Source: Bacillus pumilus (GTDB taxonomy: Bacteria; Bacillota; Bacilli; Bacillales; Bacillaceae). Taken from it: a stretch of 64,000 bases of DNA. The stretch lies in assembly GCF_024498355.1 (NCBI RefSeq), contig NZ_CP101833.1, positions 1,159,001 to 1,223,000 of the forward strand, given 5' to 3'. The notes beneath the pieces are model-generated. The model worked only from the letters and a program-made list of their open reading frames with translations, had not been told where the DNA came from and ran no database searches. The position numbers were made by a program, and so were the translations under genes. Every line of letters starts with the position of its first letter. Position 1 is the first letter of the stretch. Shown in pieces: positions 17,293 to 25,940 of the stretch.

Positions 17293-17830
17293 TTATTTCG
17301 TCCAGTTTTTTATTTTTACGTTTACTGTCGAGAACATTTTTAAATGTCTCTTTCTCCATAAGTAACAAATGTCAGTGTCTGCACGTGTTCCCCAACGTGC
17401 GGAGAAGTAACCTGTTTTCATTTTCAATTGGATCATTACTTGAGCAGCGGCAGCAGCAATCCAGCCAACATAAGGAATATGGTTTAAAATTGCTGCTGCA
17501 ATTACTCCCAGCTGCCTTTCCCTCTACTGTAACACGGTAATGATCATATTTGGACCACGCCCATTTTCCCTTTTGTTTTTGTGTTGTGAAATTATTATTC
17601 GCTAACTGTTCAAGAGAATTACTAACTTTATTCATTTGATTTTCTAATACAATGCTATTTGCAATCTTATTTACTTGTTCTTCAATTGCGGCTATTTCGT
17701 AAGATTTTAGTTAGTTACTAGAAACAGAAATATTACCTGTCTCTTTGTTAGAGGTATAGGTGGTTGTTCCAAGTTCAGTTTTAAAAATTGTAGATTAATA
17801 GCTTTATGCACTTTTCGAATAAATTAAAAG
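17293..17830 (-). pseudogene. Broken gene for a secreted/membrane-like protein
   Basis: On the minus strand a continuous protein can be read across one in-frame stop (near 17712) and one frameshift (near 17511): ELGTTTYTSNKETGNISVSSN, stop, LKSYEIAAIEEQVNKIANS..., KQKGKWAWSKYDHYRVTVEGKAAG, shift, VIAAAILNHIPYVGWIAAAAAQVM, KTGYFSARWGTRADTD and a basic end. The hydrophobic Ala/Gly-rich segment near the C-terminus looks like a membrane-inserting helix of a bacteriocin or secreted peptide, but I do not recognise the family. At least two lesions show it is dead. Confidence 0.65.
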
Positions 17831-17923
17831 AAGCCCTAATCTAGAAATAACAGAGGAAAGATAAACTGATAACGTTCAGGAGAATACACATTTGATAAAA
17901 TATTCAGTGGAGGGGAGAAAGAT

Positions 17924-18754
17924 ATGAAGTCACTTTTACTAATTGGACAATCAAATATGGCGGGGCGCGGCTTCAAGCATGAAGTGCCTCCGATTTATAA
18001 TGAAAGAATCATGATGCTGCGAAATGGTAGATGGCAAATGATGACTGAACCCATTCATTTTGATAGGCCGGTAGCTGGCGTAGGACTGGCGGCTTCCTTT
18101 GCGGAGGCTTGGTGCAAGGATCATGAAGGAGAGAAGATTGGTCTTATTCCATGTGCCGAAGGTGGCAGTTCCATTGATGAGTGGTCGCTAGTCGGAGCAT
18201 TATTTCGTCATGCAATAAATGAAGCTAAAATTGCAAAGGAAAATAGCGAATTGGTCGGGATATTATGGCATCAAGGAGAAAGTGACAGCCAAGATGGGAA
18301 ATACAAAGAATACTATGAAAAAATACTAAGATTATTTCATGAACTAAGAACTGAATTATCTGTACCTAACATTCCGCTTTTAATAGGAGGTTTGGGCGAT
18401 TACTTGGGAAAGGTGGCATTTGGCGCAGGGTGTGTGGAATATCAACGTATTAATGAGGAACTACAAAAATATGCACATCATAATGAAAATTGTTATTATG
18501 TTACTGCGAAAGGTCTTATATCTAACCCAGACGGAATTCACATCAATGCGATGTCCCAGAGAATATTTGGTATAAGATACTATGAAGCATTTCGAAAAGA
18601 AGAACATATACATGAACCATTACCAAATGAAAATGAGTTAGTCAATGAATGTCATAATAGAATGAATACTTCAGCGGAGAAAACATATATAGCACTAGAA
18701 AATTTCGCGTTGGGCAAGATTACTTACGAAGAGTTGCTGGAGGCTTTATCATAG
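17924..18754 (+). CDS. SGNH/CE6-family carbohydrate acetylesterase-like protein
   Basis: A 276-residue cytosolic protein with the DUF303/sialate-O-acetylesterase (CE6) blocks: nucleophile GQSNMAGRG at residues 7-15, GLIPCAEGGSSIDEW (about 75-89), ILWHQGESDSQDGKYKEYY (about 108-126) and the Asp-x-x-His block DGIHINAMSQ (about residue 204). The C-terminal 60 residues are an unassigned charged helical extension. Family members remove acetyl groups from xylan or sialate; the substrate here is unknown. SD ggagggg. It stands alone in the accessory region, just before cat. Confidence 0.85.
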   Translation: MKSLLLIGQSNMAGRGFKHEVPPIYNERIMMLRNGRWQMMTEPIHFDRPVAGVGLAASFAEAWCKDHEGEKIGLIPCAEGGSSIDEWSLVGALFRHAINEAKIAKENSELVGILWHQGESDSQDGKYKEYYEKILRLFHELRTELSVPNIPLLIGGLGDYLGKVAFGAGCVEYQRINEELQKYAHHNENCYYVTAKGLISNPDGIHINAMSQRIFGIRYYEAFRKEEHIHEPLPNENELVNECHNRMNTSAEKTYIALENFALGKITYEELLEALS

Positions 18755-18845
18755 GCTAAGCTTATGGTAGCCTTTGAATGAAAACGTTATAACTCACATT
18801 ACTGATAGACAGAAACATTACATACCTCTTGAAAGGATGATTGTG

Positions 18846-18875
18846 GTGGTGAAAACAGATAAAGTCTCCTCCTGA
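18846..18875 (+). CDS. cat leader peptide MVKTDKVSS (translation attenuation)
   Basis: A nine-codon ORF (GTG GTG then Lys Thr Asp Lys Val Ser Ser, stop) preceded by gaaaggatga. It ends inside the left arm of the stem that hides the cat ribosome binding site. Length and sequence match the leader known for the B. pumilus cat-86 system, where a ribosome stalled by chloramphenicol in this leader opens the stem. Confidence 0.88.
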   Translation: MVKTDKVSS

Positions 18876-18902
18876 ATACATGAAATCACATTCAGGAGGA
18901 GA
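18865..18902 (+). promoter_or_regulatory. cat translation attenuator stem-loop
   Basis: A 13-bp perfect inverted repeat: tctcctcctgaat (18865-18877) with attcaggaggaga (18890-18902). The right arm contains the cat SD (aggagga), so in the closed form cat is not translated. The leader stop codon lies in the left arm, as expected for drug-dependent ribosome stalling. Confidence 0.93.
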
Positions 18903-18908
18903 TAAAAA

Positions 18909-19571
18909 ATGTTTAAACAAATAGACGAAAATTACCCGCGAAAAGAGCACTTTCATCATTATATGACGTTAACTCAATGCTCATATAGCCTGGTGATTGA
19001 TCTAGACATCACGACATTGTATTCAATATTGAAAGAAAAAAAGCTAAAAGTATATCCTGTGCAAATTTATTTGTTAGCAAGAGCTGTGCAAAAAATACGA
19101 GAGTTTCGAATGGATCAAGTGAACGATGAACTTGGCTACTGGGAACTTCTCCATCCTAGTTATACGATTTTAAATAAAGAAACGAAGACATTTTCAAGTA
19201 TTTGGACGCCTTATGACGAAAACTTTGCTCAGTTTTATAAAAGCTGTGCAGCGGACATTGAAACATTTAGTGAAAGCAGCAAACTATTTCCAAAACCTCA
19301 TATGCCAAAAAACATGTTCAATATTTCAAGTCTACCGTGGATTGATTTCACTTCGTTTCATCTTAGTGTATCTACAGATGAAACTTATTTACTGCCAATA
19401 TTTACGTTAGGTCAATTTAAGATGAAAGAAGAAAAAATCATCTTACCAGTCGCCATTCAAGTACATCATGCTGTTTGTGATGGCTATCACGTCGGTCAAT
19501 ATGTGGAATATTTGAGGTGGCTTATAAAACATTGTGAAGAGTGGTTAAATGATTCATTGCATATTACCTGA
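18909..19571 (+). CDS. cat: Chloramphenicol O-acetyltransferase, type A
   Basis: A 220-residue CAT. The catalytic-histidine motif HHAVCDGYHVGQY lies near residue 190; other CAT features are NYPRKEHFHHYM at the N-terminus, YPVQIYLLARAVQKIREFRM, and PHMPKNMFNISSLPWIDFTSFHL. It acetylates chloramphenicol with acetyl-CoA. The length and upstream attenuator equal those of the B. pumilus cat-86 gene, so it is likely an intrinsic inducible gene of the species group, not a recent acquisition. A strong terminator follows. Confidence 0.95.
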   Translation: MFKQIDENYPRKEHFHHYMTLTQCSYSLVIDLDITTLYSILKEKKLKVYPVQIYLLARAVQKIREFRMDQVNDELGYWELLHPSYTILNKETKTFSSIWTPYDENFAQFYKSCAADIETFSESSKLFPKPHMPKNMFNISSLPWIDFTSFHLSVSTDETYLLPIFTLGQFKMKEEKIILPVAIQVHHAVCDGYHVGQYVEYLRWLIKHCEEWLNDSLHIT

Positions 19572-19606
19572 AGACAAAAGGTGTTCCCATGGAAATCTAG
19601 AAGATG

Positions 19607-19636
19607 AAGGCAGACTGAAATGAGTCTGCCTTTTTG
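19607..19636 (+). terminator. cat terminator
   Basis: A 10-bp stem (aaggcagact / agtctgcctt) with a 6-nt loop and T-run. Confidence 0.93.
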
Positions 19637-19717
19637 TTTTGTGATGATAATGTAAATGGGCTAAAGATTTATTGGTGTGCAACAAGGCAATCATGTTAAG
19701 TTTCTCAATTGTTCTTT

Positions 19718-19735
19718 TTGCGGTTTCTTTTCGGT
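19718..19735 (+). promoter_or_regulatory. Candidate ComA half-site upstream of rap
   Basis: TTGCGGTTTCTTTTCGGT. The identical 18 bp recurs at 27992 before the second rap gene. TTGCGG is the ComA half-site (full box TTGCGG-N4-CCGCAA); several B. subtilis rap genes are ComA-activated. The second half here is poor. Confidence 0.5.
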
Positions 19736-19802
19736 GATTTGTAAATTCCTGTATGTGATAATAAATGTAATATAAGGGAGTTTAGTGAAAGGGGAATAAG
19801 GG

Positions 19803-20921
19803 ATGGAGAAAGTTCTTTCTTCACATGTAGGTGTGAAAATAAATGAATGGTATAAAATGATTCGGCAATTCAGTGTACCTGATGCAGAGATTTTGAAAGC
19901 TGAGGTAGAAAAAGAAATTGAACGGATGGAAGAGGATCAGGATTTACTGATTTATTATCAATTGATGTGCTTTCGGCATCAGCTTATGCTTGATTATATC
20001 AAACCTTCAGAGCAACGGTCTTTATCCATTGCAGACCTAGTGGATAAAATCGAAAATTCAAATCATAAATTATCCGGCATGCTGCATTATTATAACGCAT
20101 TTTTTCGTGGCATGTATGAGTTCAGTATAAAAGAATATGTACAGGCCATTCAATATTACAAGATCGCTGAGAGGCAGCTCGCACTGGTTGTAGATGATAT
20201 TGAGCAAGCGGAGTTTCACTTCAAGGTGGCTGAAGCCTACTATATTATGAAACAAACCCATGTTTCCATGCATCACATTATTAAGGCACTTGAAATTTAC
20301 GATCAGTATGAGTTATACAAGATTAGAACAGTTCAATGTTTATTTGTAATAGCAGGAAATTATGATGATTTTAAGCAGTATGAAAAATCATTAATACACC
20401 TGAATAAAGCCTGTTCCATCGCTGGAAAAATAGCGGATAAAAGGTTGATTGCCAAGGTACTTTTAAATATAGGAAACAATTATGAAAAAAAACAAGATTA
20501 TGCAAAGGCTATCCAATATTATCAAGAGTCCCTTGAAATATCAGAAGATGGTATGGACGATGTAAAATCGGTCATATATGTTAACCTTTGTTGGGCGCTA
20601 TATAAGACAGGAAAAACTGATGAAGCATCCAAATTAGTGGATAAAGCTTTGAAACTGATCTCTCATAAAGAGAACCCGCACGAAATTCTATTAATACGTT
20701 CTATAAGAACTACATATGAAAGTAATGATGAGGATAAGATTCAAGCTATGCTTCAGACATTTGAAGAAAAGCAGTTGTTTGTTTTCGTAGAAGAATTCAC
20801 TAAAAATCTTGCAGTTATTCATGAAAAAAGAGGAAAGTTTGAGAAAGCAACAGAATATTACAGGATGGCATTTCAAGCCCAACAAAATATTCAAAAAGGA
20901 GAGTGTCTTTATGAGTATTAA
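19803..20921 (+). CDS. Response regulator aspartate phosphatase (Rap family)
   Basis: A 372-residue Rap protein. The N-terminal three-helix bundle (MEKVLSSHVGVKINEWYKMIRQF..., with the MEEDQDLLIYYQLMCFRHQLMLDY segment carrying the catalytic-type Gln near residue 47) is followed by seven TPR-like helical repeats (for example YNAFFRGMYEF, AEAYYIMKQTHVSMHHI, KVLLNIGNNYEKKQDYAKAIQYYQESLEI). Rap proteins dephosphorylate Spo0F-P or block ComA/DegU, and are inhibited by a re-imported Phr pentapeptide. It overlaps its phr gene by 11 nt. Target unknown; the Gln suggests phosphatase ability. Confidence 0.94.
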   Translation: MEKVLSSHVGVKINEWYKMIRQFSVPDAEILKAEVEKEIERMEEDQDLLIYYQLMCFRHQLMLDYIKPSEQRSLSIADLVDKIENSNHKLSGMLHYYNAFFRGMYEFSIKEYVQAIQYYKIAERQLALVVDDIEQAEFHFKVAEAYYIMKQTHVSMHHIIKALEIYDQYELYKIRTVQCLFVIAGNYDDFKQYEKSLIHLNKACSIAGKIADKRLIAKVLLNIGNNYEKKQDYAKAIQYYQESLEISEDGMDDVKSVIYVNLCWALYKTGKTDEASKLVDKALKLISHKENPHEILLIRSIRTTYESNDEDKIQAMLQTFEEKQLFVFVEEFTKNLAVIHEKRGKFEKATEYYRMAFQAQQNIQKGECLYEY

Positions 20922-21090
20922 AAAAATGATTATTATAAGCTCTATAATCTTTCTAGGTGCAGGTGTATATGAAGCATCTAGTACGATAAAACCAGCATCA
21001 AATCGAAATACAACAATGGAAGATTCAAATAGAAATACAACTTTCATTCCACAAAAAATCGATCGAAACACAGCATCTCAAAACGTATAG
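20911..21090 (+). CDS. Phr pheromone precursor with repeated RNTT-type peptides
   Basis: A 59-residue exported prepeptide. The N-terminus (MSIKKMIIISSIIFLGAGVYEAS) is a signal segment. The C-terminal half has three related units: SNRNTT (residues 31-36), SNRNTT (39-44) and DRNTA (51-55). These resemble known Phr signals (ARNQT, SRNVT, DRNTT), which all have Arg at position 2. Most Phr precursors carry one copy. It starts inside the end of the rap gene with an aaaaggag SD, as usual for rap-phr. Confidence 0.92.
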   Translation: MSIKKMIIISSIIFLGAGVYEASSTIKPASNRNTTMEDSNRNTTFIPQKIDRNTASQNV

Positions 21091-21093
21091 ATG

Positions 21094-21130
21094 AAAAGAA
21101 AACAGACCTTCTTAAGGTCTGTTTTCTTTT
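21094..21130. terminator. phr terminator
   Basis: A 17-bp stem (aaaagaaaacagacctt / aaggtctgttttctttt) with a 3-nt loop; symmetrical, so it can also stop the facing gene. Confidence 0.93.
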
Positions 21131-21192
21131 TGGGAAACATGTTAAAACAACAAGGCCTATAATAAAACCTTCACAGATATCTTCTACCTTTA

Positions 21193-21786
21193 TTAAGCAT
21201 AAGGATTTCCATACTTATGACAATATTCATAAAAACCATAACGATTCATAAATATTATTTTTTCAATGTTCTCAGGAGTATCAAATTCTATCATTTCTAA
21301 AGTTAAACTAGTAAATTCAATCGGGGCAGTTCCATTTGCGGTGACCAATTGTTTATCTCTTACCGCCTGTTTCTCTATGAACTCACAGGTCGGTTCATAA
21401 TGTTCGTCATCTCTCCATAAATCAGCAGAATTCCCCGTATGGCTATGATGATTCAACAATCCGTTTTTTGCCAAATAATCCACTGCTCCGCATATCGCCG
21501 CTACCGGAATGTTTTGACGAAATGTATTTTCAACGAAATGTAAAAGCTTTTTACTGTCATCACCCCAGGAGTTCCCACCAATCATCACGAGCAAATCAAA
21601 ATGGTCAGGTTCTGATCCTATGATGTAATCGACAGTTGTTTTAAAACCACCTATTGAACGAACAATTTGCTCTAAAGAAATAGTATAAACTGACCAATCT
21701 TCCTTTTGATTTAATGAAGAGGCTAAATAAGCACCTTCCCAATCAGCATACTCATCTAATAGAAGAAAAAACACCTTTTTCATCAT
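21193..21786 (-). CDS. DJ-1/PfpI family protein
   Basis: A 197-residue class I glutamine-amidotransferase-fold protein. Features: VFFLLLDEYADWEGAYLASSL (the early Glu of the DJ-1 active site is in DWEGA), LLVMIGGNSW, and the nucleophile elbow AAICGAVDYLAKNGLL (Cys about residue 99). This subset (YoaZ/YfkM-like) includes stress-protein and hydrolase-like members; the exact activity cannot be read. SD aaggag 6 nt before the first ATG. Monocistronic. Confidence 0.87.
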   Translation of the reverse strand: MMKKVFFLLLDEYADWEGAYLASSLNQKEDWSVYTISLEQIVRSIGGFKTTVDYIIGSEPDHFDLLVMIGGNSWGDDSKKLLHFVENTFRQNIPVAAICGAVDYLAKNGLLNHHSHTGNSADLWRDDEHYEPTCEFIEKQAVRDKQLVTANGTAPIEFTSLTLEMIEFDTPENIEKIIFMNRYGFYEYCHKYGNPYA

Positions 21787-21960
21787 TTGTCGCTCCTTAG
21801 ATTCGTTTTTAACATAATGATAGAGAGTCCACTGTTAAATGGACCTGTGATCTTTCTTTTTATTATATCAATTTCAAAGTGACAGTAAGTTTATAAAATG
21901 AGCAAATGAATCGTTGGTCAATGTTATACTTATCTCAATAGATACGAGGAGGCACCCACT

Positions 21961-22808
21961 TTGAAATCATTCTGGGAAAAAGAAGAAGAGAGTCCTTTTA
22001 CGTTAAAAAACATAGATGAGGAACAAATCCGTGAAGCAGAGGGAACACTTGGAGTCACTTTACCTGATACATACAAAAGCTCATTTTAGAATGGAATGGC
22101 GGCTTTACAGTTCGTAATGCTTTTCCAACTGAACAGCCGAATTCATGGGCTGAGGATCATGTTCAATTTGACCATCTAAGAGGAATCGCCAAAGATGATG
22201 GCATCATGAATAGTCCCCAGTTAAGTGATGAATTGGATCTGCCTGAGGGACTTATTATCATCAGCGGAGAAGAAGATACATGGATCGCAATGGATTATAG
22301 AGAAACGAAGGAACATCCTCCTATTCACTATTTTGATTTAGAGATGGAAGTAGATTTTAAGCTGGCAGATACTTTTGATGAATTCATTAAGAAATTATAT
22401 ACAGCTGAAGATGCGATGGTCGAAGTAGTAGAAATTGAGGAGGAATCTTCGGATTTGTATGTCAGTAAAGAAGAGCTTGAACTCATATTTGAGAGGCAAG
22501 ACCTTTGTCAGCAGAATCTCTTCAAAATGGCACATTATCCGATGGAAGAAATGGAAGAGATCGAATGGTTTTTTGATCGTATGAAAAAATGCATTCAACA
22601 GATAAAAGATCAACATGTCTTGTATGAAGCAGCGACAACGATTCACTCCATCCTTCTGTTAAACCCGGTTATGCCAAGGAATGACCGTATCAATCAAGAG
22701 CTGCAAGAAATTGCTGAGTTTCTAGAGAATAGTGGAGAGCCTCGTACCGTCTTTTTGGGAGAAGACATTCATCCAGTGAAAAAAAGCCCTAAAAAGGGCT
22801 TTTTTTAA
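21961..22808 (+). pseudogene. SMI1/KNR4-family immunity-like gene with a frameshift
   Basis: The TTG start at 21961 has an ideal SD (gaggagg, 8 nt). The protein reads KSFWEKEEESPFTLKNIDEEQIREAEGTLGVTLPDTYKSSF and stops at 22087-22089; one missing base near 22083 would restore LILEWNGGFTVRNAFPTEQP..., the SMI1/KNR4 core (LP..Y...L..NGG). The shifted frame runs on to 22808 with DTWIAMDYRETKEHPPIHYFD and a 90-residue helical extension. SMI1/KNR4 proteins are often immunity proteins of polymorphic toxins; no toxin gene is adjacent. Broken, or a sequencing slip. Confidence 0.82.
22781..22806. terminator. Bidirectional terminator
   Basis: A 10-bp stem (aaaaagccct / agggcttttt) lies inside the last codons of the SMI1-like frame and serves the facing GNAT/LysR chimera as well. 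Confidence 0.9.
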
Positions 22809-23323
22809 GTAGCTTGATCTAATTCTTGAAAAAACTGTTTGAGTTGATCAATGAAAACTAATTTGGATTTTCCTTTTTTATAAATGAACTCGATTTTGAT
22901 GTTGAAATTGATGGATGGATCTATCGAAATTTGTTTTAATGTTCCTTGCTCTAACTCATTTCTAACGCAATGATGAGGAAGAAACGATAGTCCCATTCCT
23001 TGATATTCAGGTGCGAGAGTAAATCCGATTTCAACGTTTCTGGGCTCACTGTCAAGTGTATGAATGGCGCAATCTCCTAACAGCTGATTGGATTCAGATA
23101 AGGCAATGGCGTATTGAAACCATGTCCCTGGTTGATTAGGTTTTTGCGTCATTTGATGTTGAACAAATGATTCAGCTTCTTCGTACGTATAGTTTTCCCA
23201 AGATTGATATGTTGCAATAGAGGGATTTGCTCGGTACTGATAAAATGCTTCAATATCTTGCAGATCAAATTGACGAATAACTACCCGGTTTGTCCTTGTG
23301 AATATGCTGTTTGCATTCTTCAT
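22805..23323 (-). pseudogene. In-frame chimera: GNAT N-terminus joined to LysR C-terminus
   Basis: A 172-residue frame. Residues 1-110 are a RimJ/RimL-type acetyltransferase start: TNRVVIRQFDLQDIEAFYQYRANPSIATYQSW, YAIALSESNQLLGDCAIH, NVEIGFTLAPEYQG. At MG (about residue 110-112) the text switches to the C-terminus of a LysR effector domain: LSFLPHHCVRNELEQGTLKQI...KSKLVFIDQLKQFFQEL. A GNAT should continue with its acetyl-CoA pyrophosphate loop (QGxGxA), which is missing. The simplest reading is a deletion that fused two same-strand genes in frame. Neither half should work. Confidence 0.75.
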
Positions 23324-23339
23324 GTTTTACCCTCATTTT

Positions 23340-24230
23340 TTAGTTTGTTTTTGATTTGTAAAAGTCTGTCAGCCATTCAGATAGCTGCTGCTGTGCTTTG
23401 CTGACAAATCGATCTGCATAATAAGTTAATTCTAAGTGACGAACAGGTGCCGGATCAGCAATAGGAATCGATACAATATTTGGCCACGTCGAATGGTATT
23501 GCAGCAACCCTCGCGGCTGAATGGTTGCACCGATGCCGGCTTCAACCAGCTGCAATAATGAAGATGCGGACCCAACTTCCATGACGGTGTCCAGTTCAAC
23601 TCCCTGTTCTTTACATACGTCATCTACTAAATCCCTTCCTAGATATCCCTTCGGATACATGACCAAAGCATGCTGCGTCAGCTCTTCCAATGTCACTTCA
23701 CTCTTTTGGGCTAGATCACTTTCTGAATGAACAAATAATTCGTAGGGCTCACTTCCAAGTGGAATTTGAACGAGACGCTTATCCGCAGGCCCTCGCAGCC
23801 CGATGCCGAGATCCACTTTATGCGAAAGCACCTCTTCACGAACGAATATGGTTGAAAATGCTTTCAGATTGATTTCGCGATAATGTGTTTTGAATTCTAC
23901 GAAAAGCGGAACAAGCTGAAAGTCAAGATCGGAGGGGAGTACTGCGAGACGAACGGTTCCTCGCTTCTCGGATAACAGTTCTTTCATGGCATTTTTCGCA
24001 TCTCTTTCAGCTTGAAGCATTTTCATACCATATTGATAAAGTAGAGAACCAGCTTCGGTTGCGACCACTTTTTTGCCGATTCGATCGAAGAGCGGCATCC
24101 CAAGTTCTGCTTCAAGCAGTCGAATCTGCTGACTTAGTGTAGGCTGTGATATCCCTAAATGCTCAGCGGCTTTTGTGAAATGTAGATGTTCGAATACTGC
24201 CATAAAATACGTAATATTTCGAGTGTCCAT
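23340..24230 (-). CDS. LysR-family transcriptional regulator
   Basis: A 296-residue LTTR. The N-terminal winged helix-turn-helix is NITYFMAVFEHLHFTKAAEHLGISQPTLSQQIRLLEAELGMPLFDRIG (residues about 5-52), then a linker helix and an effector domain (TVRLAVLPSDLDFQLVPLFVEF, GIGLRGPADKRL, GSASSLLQLVEAGIGATIQPRGLL). It is divergent from an MFS transporter 127 bp away, so regulation of that transporter is likely. Closest recalled types are CynR/YwqM-like LTTRs; the ligand is unknown. Confidence 0.93.
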   Translation of the reverse strand: MDTRNITYFMAVFEHLHFTKAAEHLGISQPTLSQQIRLLEAELGMPLFDRIGKKVVATEAGSLLYQYGMKMLQAERDAKNAMKELLSEKRGTVRLAVLPSDLDFQLVPLFVEFKTHYREINLKAFSTIFVREEVLSHKVDLGIGLRGPADKRLVQIPLGSEPYELFVHSESDLAQKSEVTLEELTQHALVMYPKGYLGRDLVDDVCKEQGVELDTVMEVGSASSLLQLVEAGIGATIQPRGLLQYHSTWPNIVSIPIADPAPVRHLELTYYADRFVSKAQQQLSEWLTDFYKSKTN

Positions 24231-24249
24231 ATTTTATCCTTTCACGAAT

Positions 24250-24316
24250 GATAGTATTTTACTATCATCATAATACGAATTATTGTATTGATCAATGAAT
24301 GTGGCAGACGTATACT
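24250..24316. promoter_or_regulatory. LysR/MFS divergent regulatory region
   Basis: A perfect palindrome GATAGTA-TTT-TACTATC (24250-24266) next to the lysR start, then AATACGAATTATTGTATT (24272-24289), an imperfect T-N11-A type LTTR site. The MFS promoter TTGATC (24288-24293), 17 bp, TATACT (24311-24316) begins at that second site. Repressor/activator geometry is inferred. Confidence 0.65.
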
Positions 24317-24357
24317 CTAAGTAACCTCAACAAGATGAGAGAGGAAGAAGAGTATTT

Positions 24358-25515
24358 ATGAAAAAAATATTTTATTTAGCCGCTTTATTTTTAGCTGCAT
24401 TAAACTTGAGGCCGATCATTACGTCTGTGGCTTCTATGATGAGTATGATTCAATCAGAGCTGGGTGTAAGCGCACTGACAGCAAGTCTTTTAACCACTTT
24501 ACCTGTCTTGTGTATGGGGGTGTTTGCGCCTGTAGCAACTAAACTAAGCCGCCGTTTTGGTTTAGAGAGGACGCTTTTTTTCTCGATTCTTCTCATCACG
24601 ATCGCTACTGGACTACGTGGGACGAGTCAAACGGTTGCCATCCTTCTCATCACTGCATTTGCAGGAGGCGTTGGGATTAGCTTTGCAGGACCTTTGTTGT
24701 CTAGTTTTATCAAAAAGTATTTCCCGAAAAATCCGGGAATTGTGAGTGTCTATTCTATTTCGATGACGATTGGTGCAGCACTTGCTTCTGGCTTCACCAT
24801 TCCGATATATCTTCGCAGTGAGCATAACCTTCCGCTCGCCTTGTCTTGCTGGGCGGTTTTAGGGATCATCGCATTGATCTTATGGCTAGGGCTGGCTCGG
24901 AAAAAACAACAGGCTGATCATGCAGTTTTACCGCTAAGGCTGCCGCTGCGAAACAAAAAAGCCATTCAATTCACCTTGTTCTTTGGCTTTATGTCCAGCA
25001 TGTTCTATTCGTTAACAGCATGGATTTCACCCATCGCCCTTAGTTTTGGAAATAGTCCACAGTATGCCGCCATGCTGCTGACGATATTTACACTGATTCA
25101 GGTTCCGGTGGCACTACTCGTTCCAGGAGTCGTCACTCGCTTAGGAAAACCGAAATTATTTCTGATCTTATGCAGTGTGTCAGAACTGATCGGCCTTATT
25201 TTCCTTCTACTTCCAATGCCGATTTTGCCAGCCGTCATTTTTCTAGGGATTGGGGCAGGGGGATTATTTCCTTTAGCACTTATGCTGCCCATTATTGAGA
25301 CGCGTACACCGGAGGAAGCTGGTACATGGTCCGCTATGTCGCAGATGGGAGGATACATCATGGGCGGGTTTGGTCCATTTTTCATTGGTTTGGTTTTCGA
25401 TCTAAGCGGACATTTTCAAGCTTCCATTGTCGCAATGCTCGTCATTGTCTCATTGATGATTGGCGTTCAGTTATCAATGAAATTAGGTAGAAAAGAGGAA
25501 GAAGTGTCGAGTTAA
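24358..25515 (+). CDS. MFS transporter, CynX/NimT family
   Basis: A 385-residue, about 12-helix major facilitator. The N-terminal ALFLAALNLRPIITSVASM (Asn-Leu-Arg-Pro in helix 1) is diagnostic of the CynX/NimT group; helix 2-3 loop KLSRRFGLERTLF, and later GIGAGGLFPLALMLPIIETRTPEEAGTWSAMSQMGGY. Members are linked to cyanate or 2-nitroimidazole tolerance; B. subtilis YycB is a homologue. Substrate unknown. It is divergent from the LysR gene and preceded by a clear promoter. SD agaggaag. Confidence 0.9.
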   Translation: MKKIFYLAALFLAALNLRPIITSVASMMSMIQSELGVSALTASLLTTLPVLCMGVFAPVATKLSRRFGLERTLFFSILLITIATGLRGTSQTVAILLITAFAGGVGISFAGPLLSSFIKKYFPKNPGIVSVYSISMTIGAALASGFTIPIYLRSEHNLPLALSCWAVLGIIALILWLGLARKKQQADHAVLPLRLPLRNKKAIQFTLFFGFMSSMFYSLTAWISPIALSFGNSPQYAAMLLTIFTLIQVPVALLVPGVVTRLGKPKLFLILCSVSELIGLIFLLLPMPILPAVIFLGIGAGGLFPLALMLPIIETRTPEEAGTWSAMSQMGGYIMGGFGPFFIGLVFDLSGHFQASIVAMLVIVSLMIGVQLSMKLGRKEEEVSS

Positions 25516-25940
25516 ATCATGCTGCTTCACATTTCAATCAAAACGGGGAGGTTTTATTGCTTAAGAAGGGGAGCCTGGGGAGAGATACTGGGTGCTTGTT
25601 TATGATGGAACGTAAGGAATGTCTTCATTTTTCGCAGCCGCTTTTATAGCTTTTCTTTATTGAGTTTGCGCAATAATGGAATATTTCACAAAATAATAGA
25701 GTCACTAAAGGAGGCAAGTATTGCCTCTCTTTTGTTGTTTTAGGAGTAAACACGAGTGATACTTTCATTTAACCAGAAATGCTATTGCTTTTTTGCTCGA
25801 TTAAGAGTTTGATTATAATAGAGACTGTAAAACAGAAGGCGATAGAATAATTCAGTATCATGAGCTCCAGTTATTTTTTTGTACTTTTGCAAGATATGTT
25901 CCGAGAAAAATTTGCACAAAAAGAACTAGAGGTGAATAAT
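25516..25940. other. Gene-free stretch (about 425 bp)
   Basis: No convincing gene. A 30-codon ORF from TTG 25558 has an SD-like ggggagg but no recognisable product. A hairpin agaggc/gcctct-type element with T-run at about 25708-25737 may be an orphan terminator. The region reads as decayed coding DNA. Confidence 0.55.

Noticed and set aside
16549..19600. CRISPR array or IS element in the accessory region
   Set aside because: No regularly spaced repeats, no transposase text and no terminal inverted repeats were seen; only pseudogenes and hairpins.
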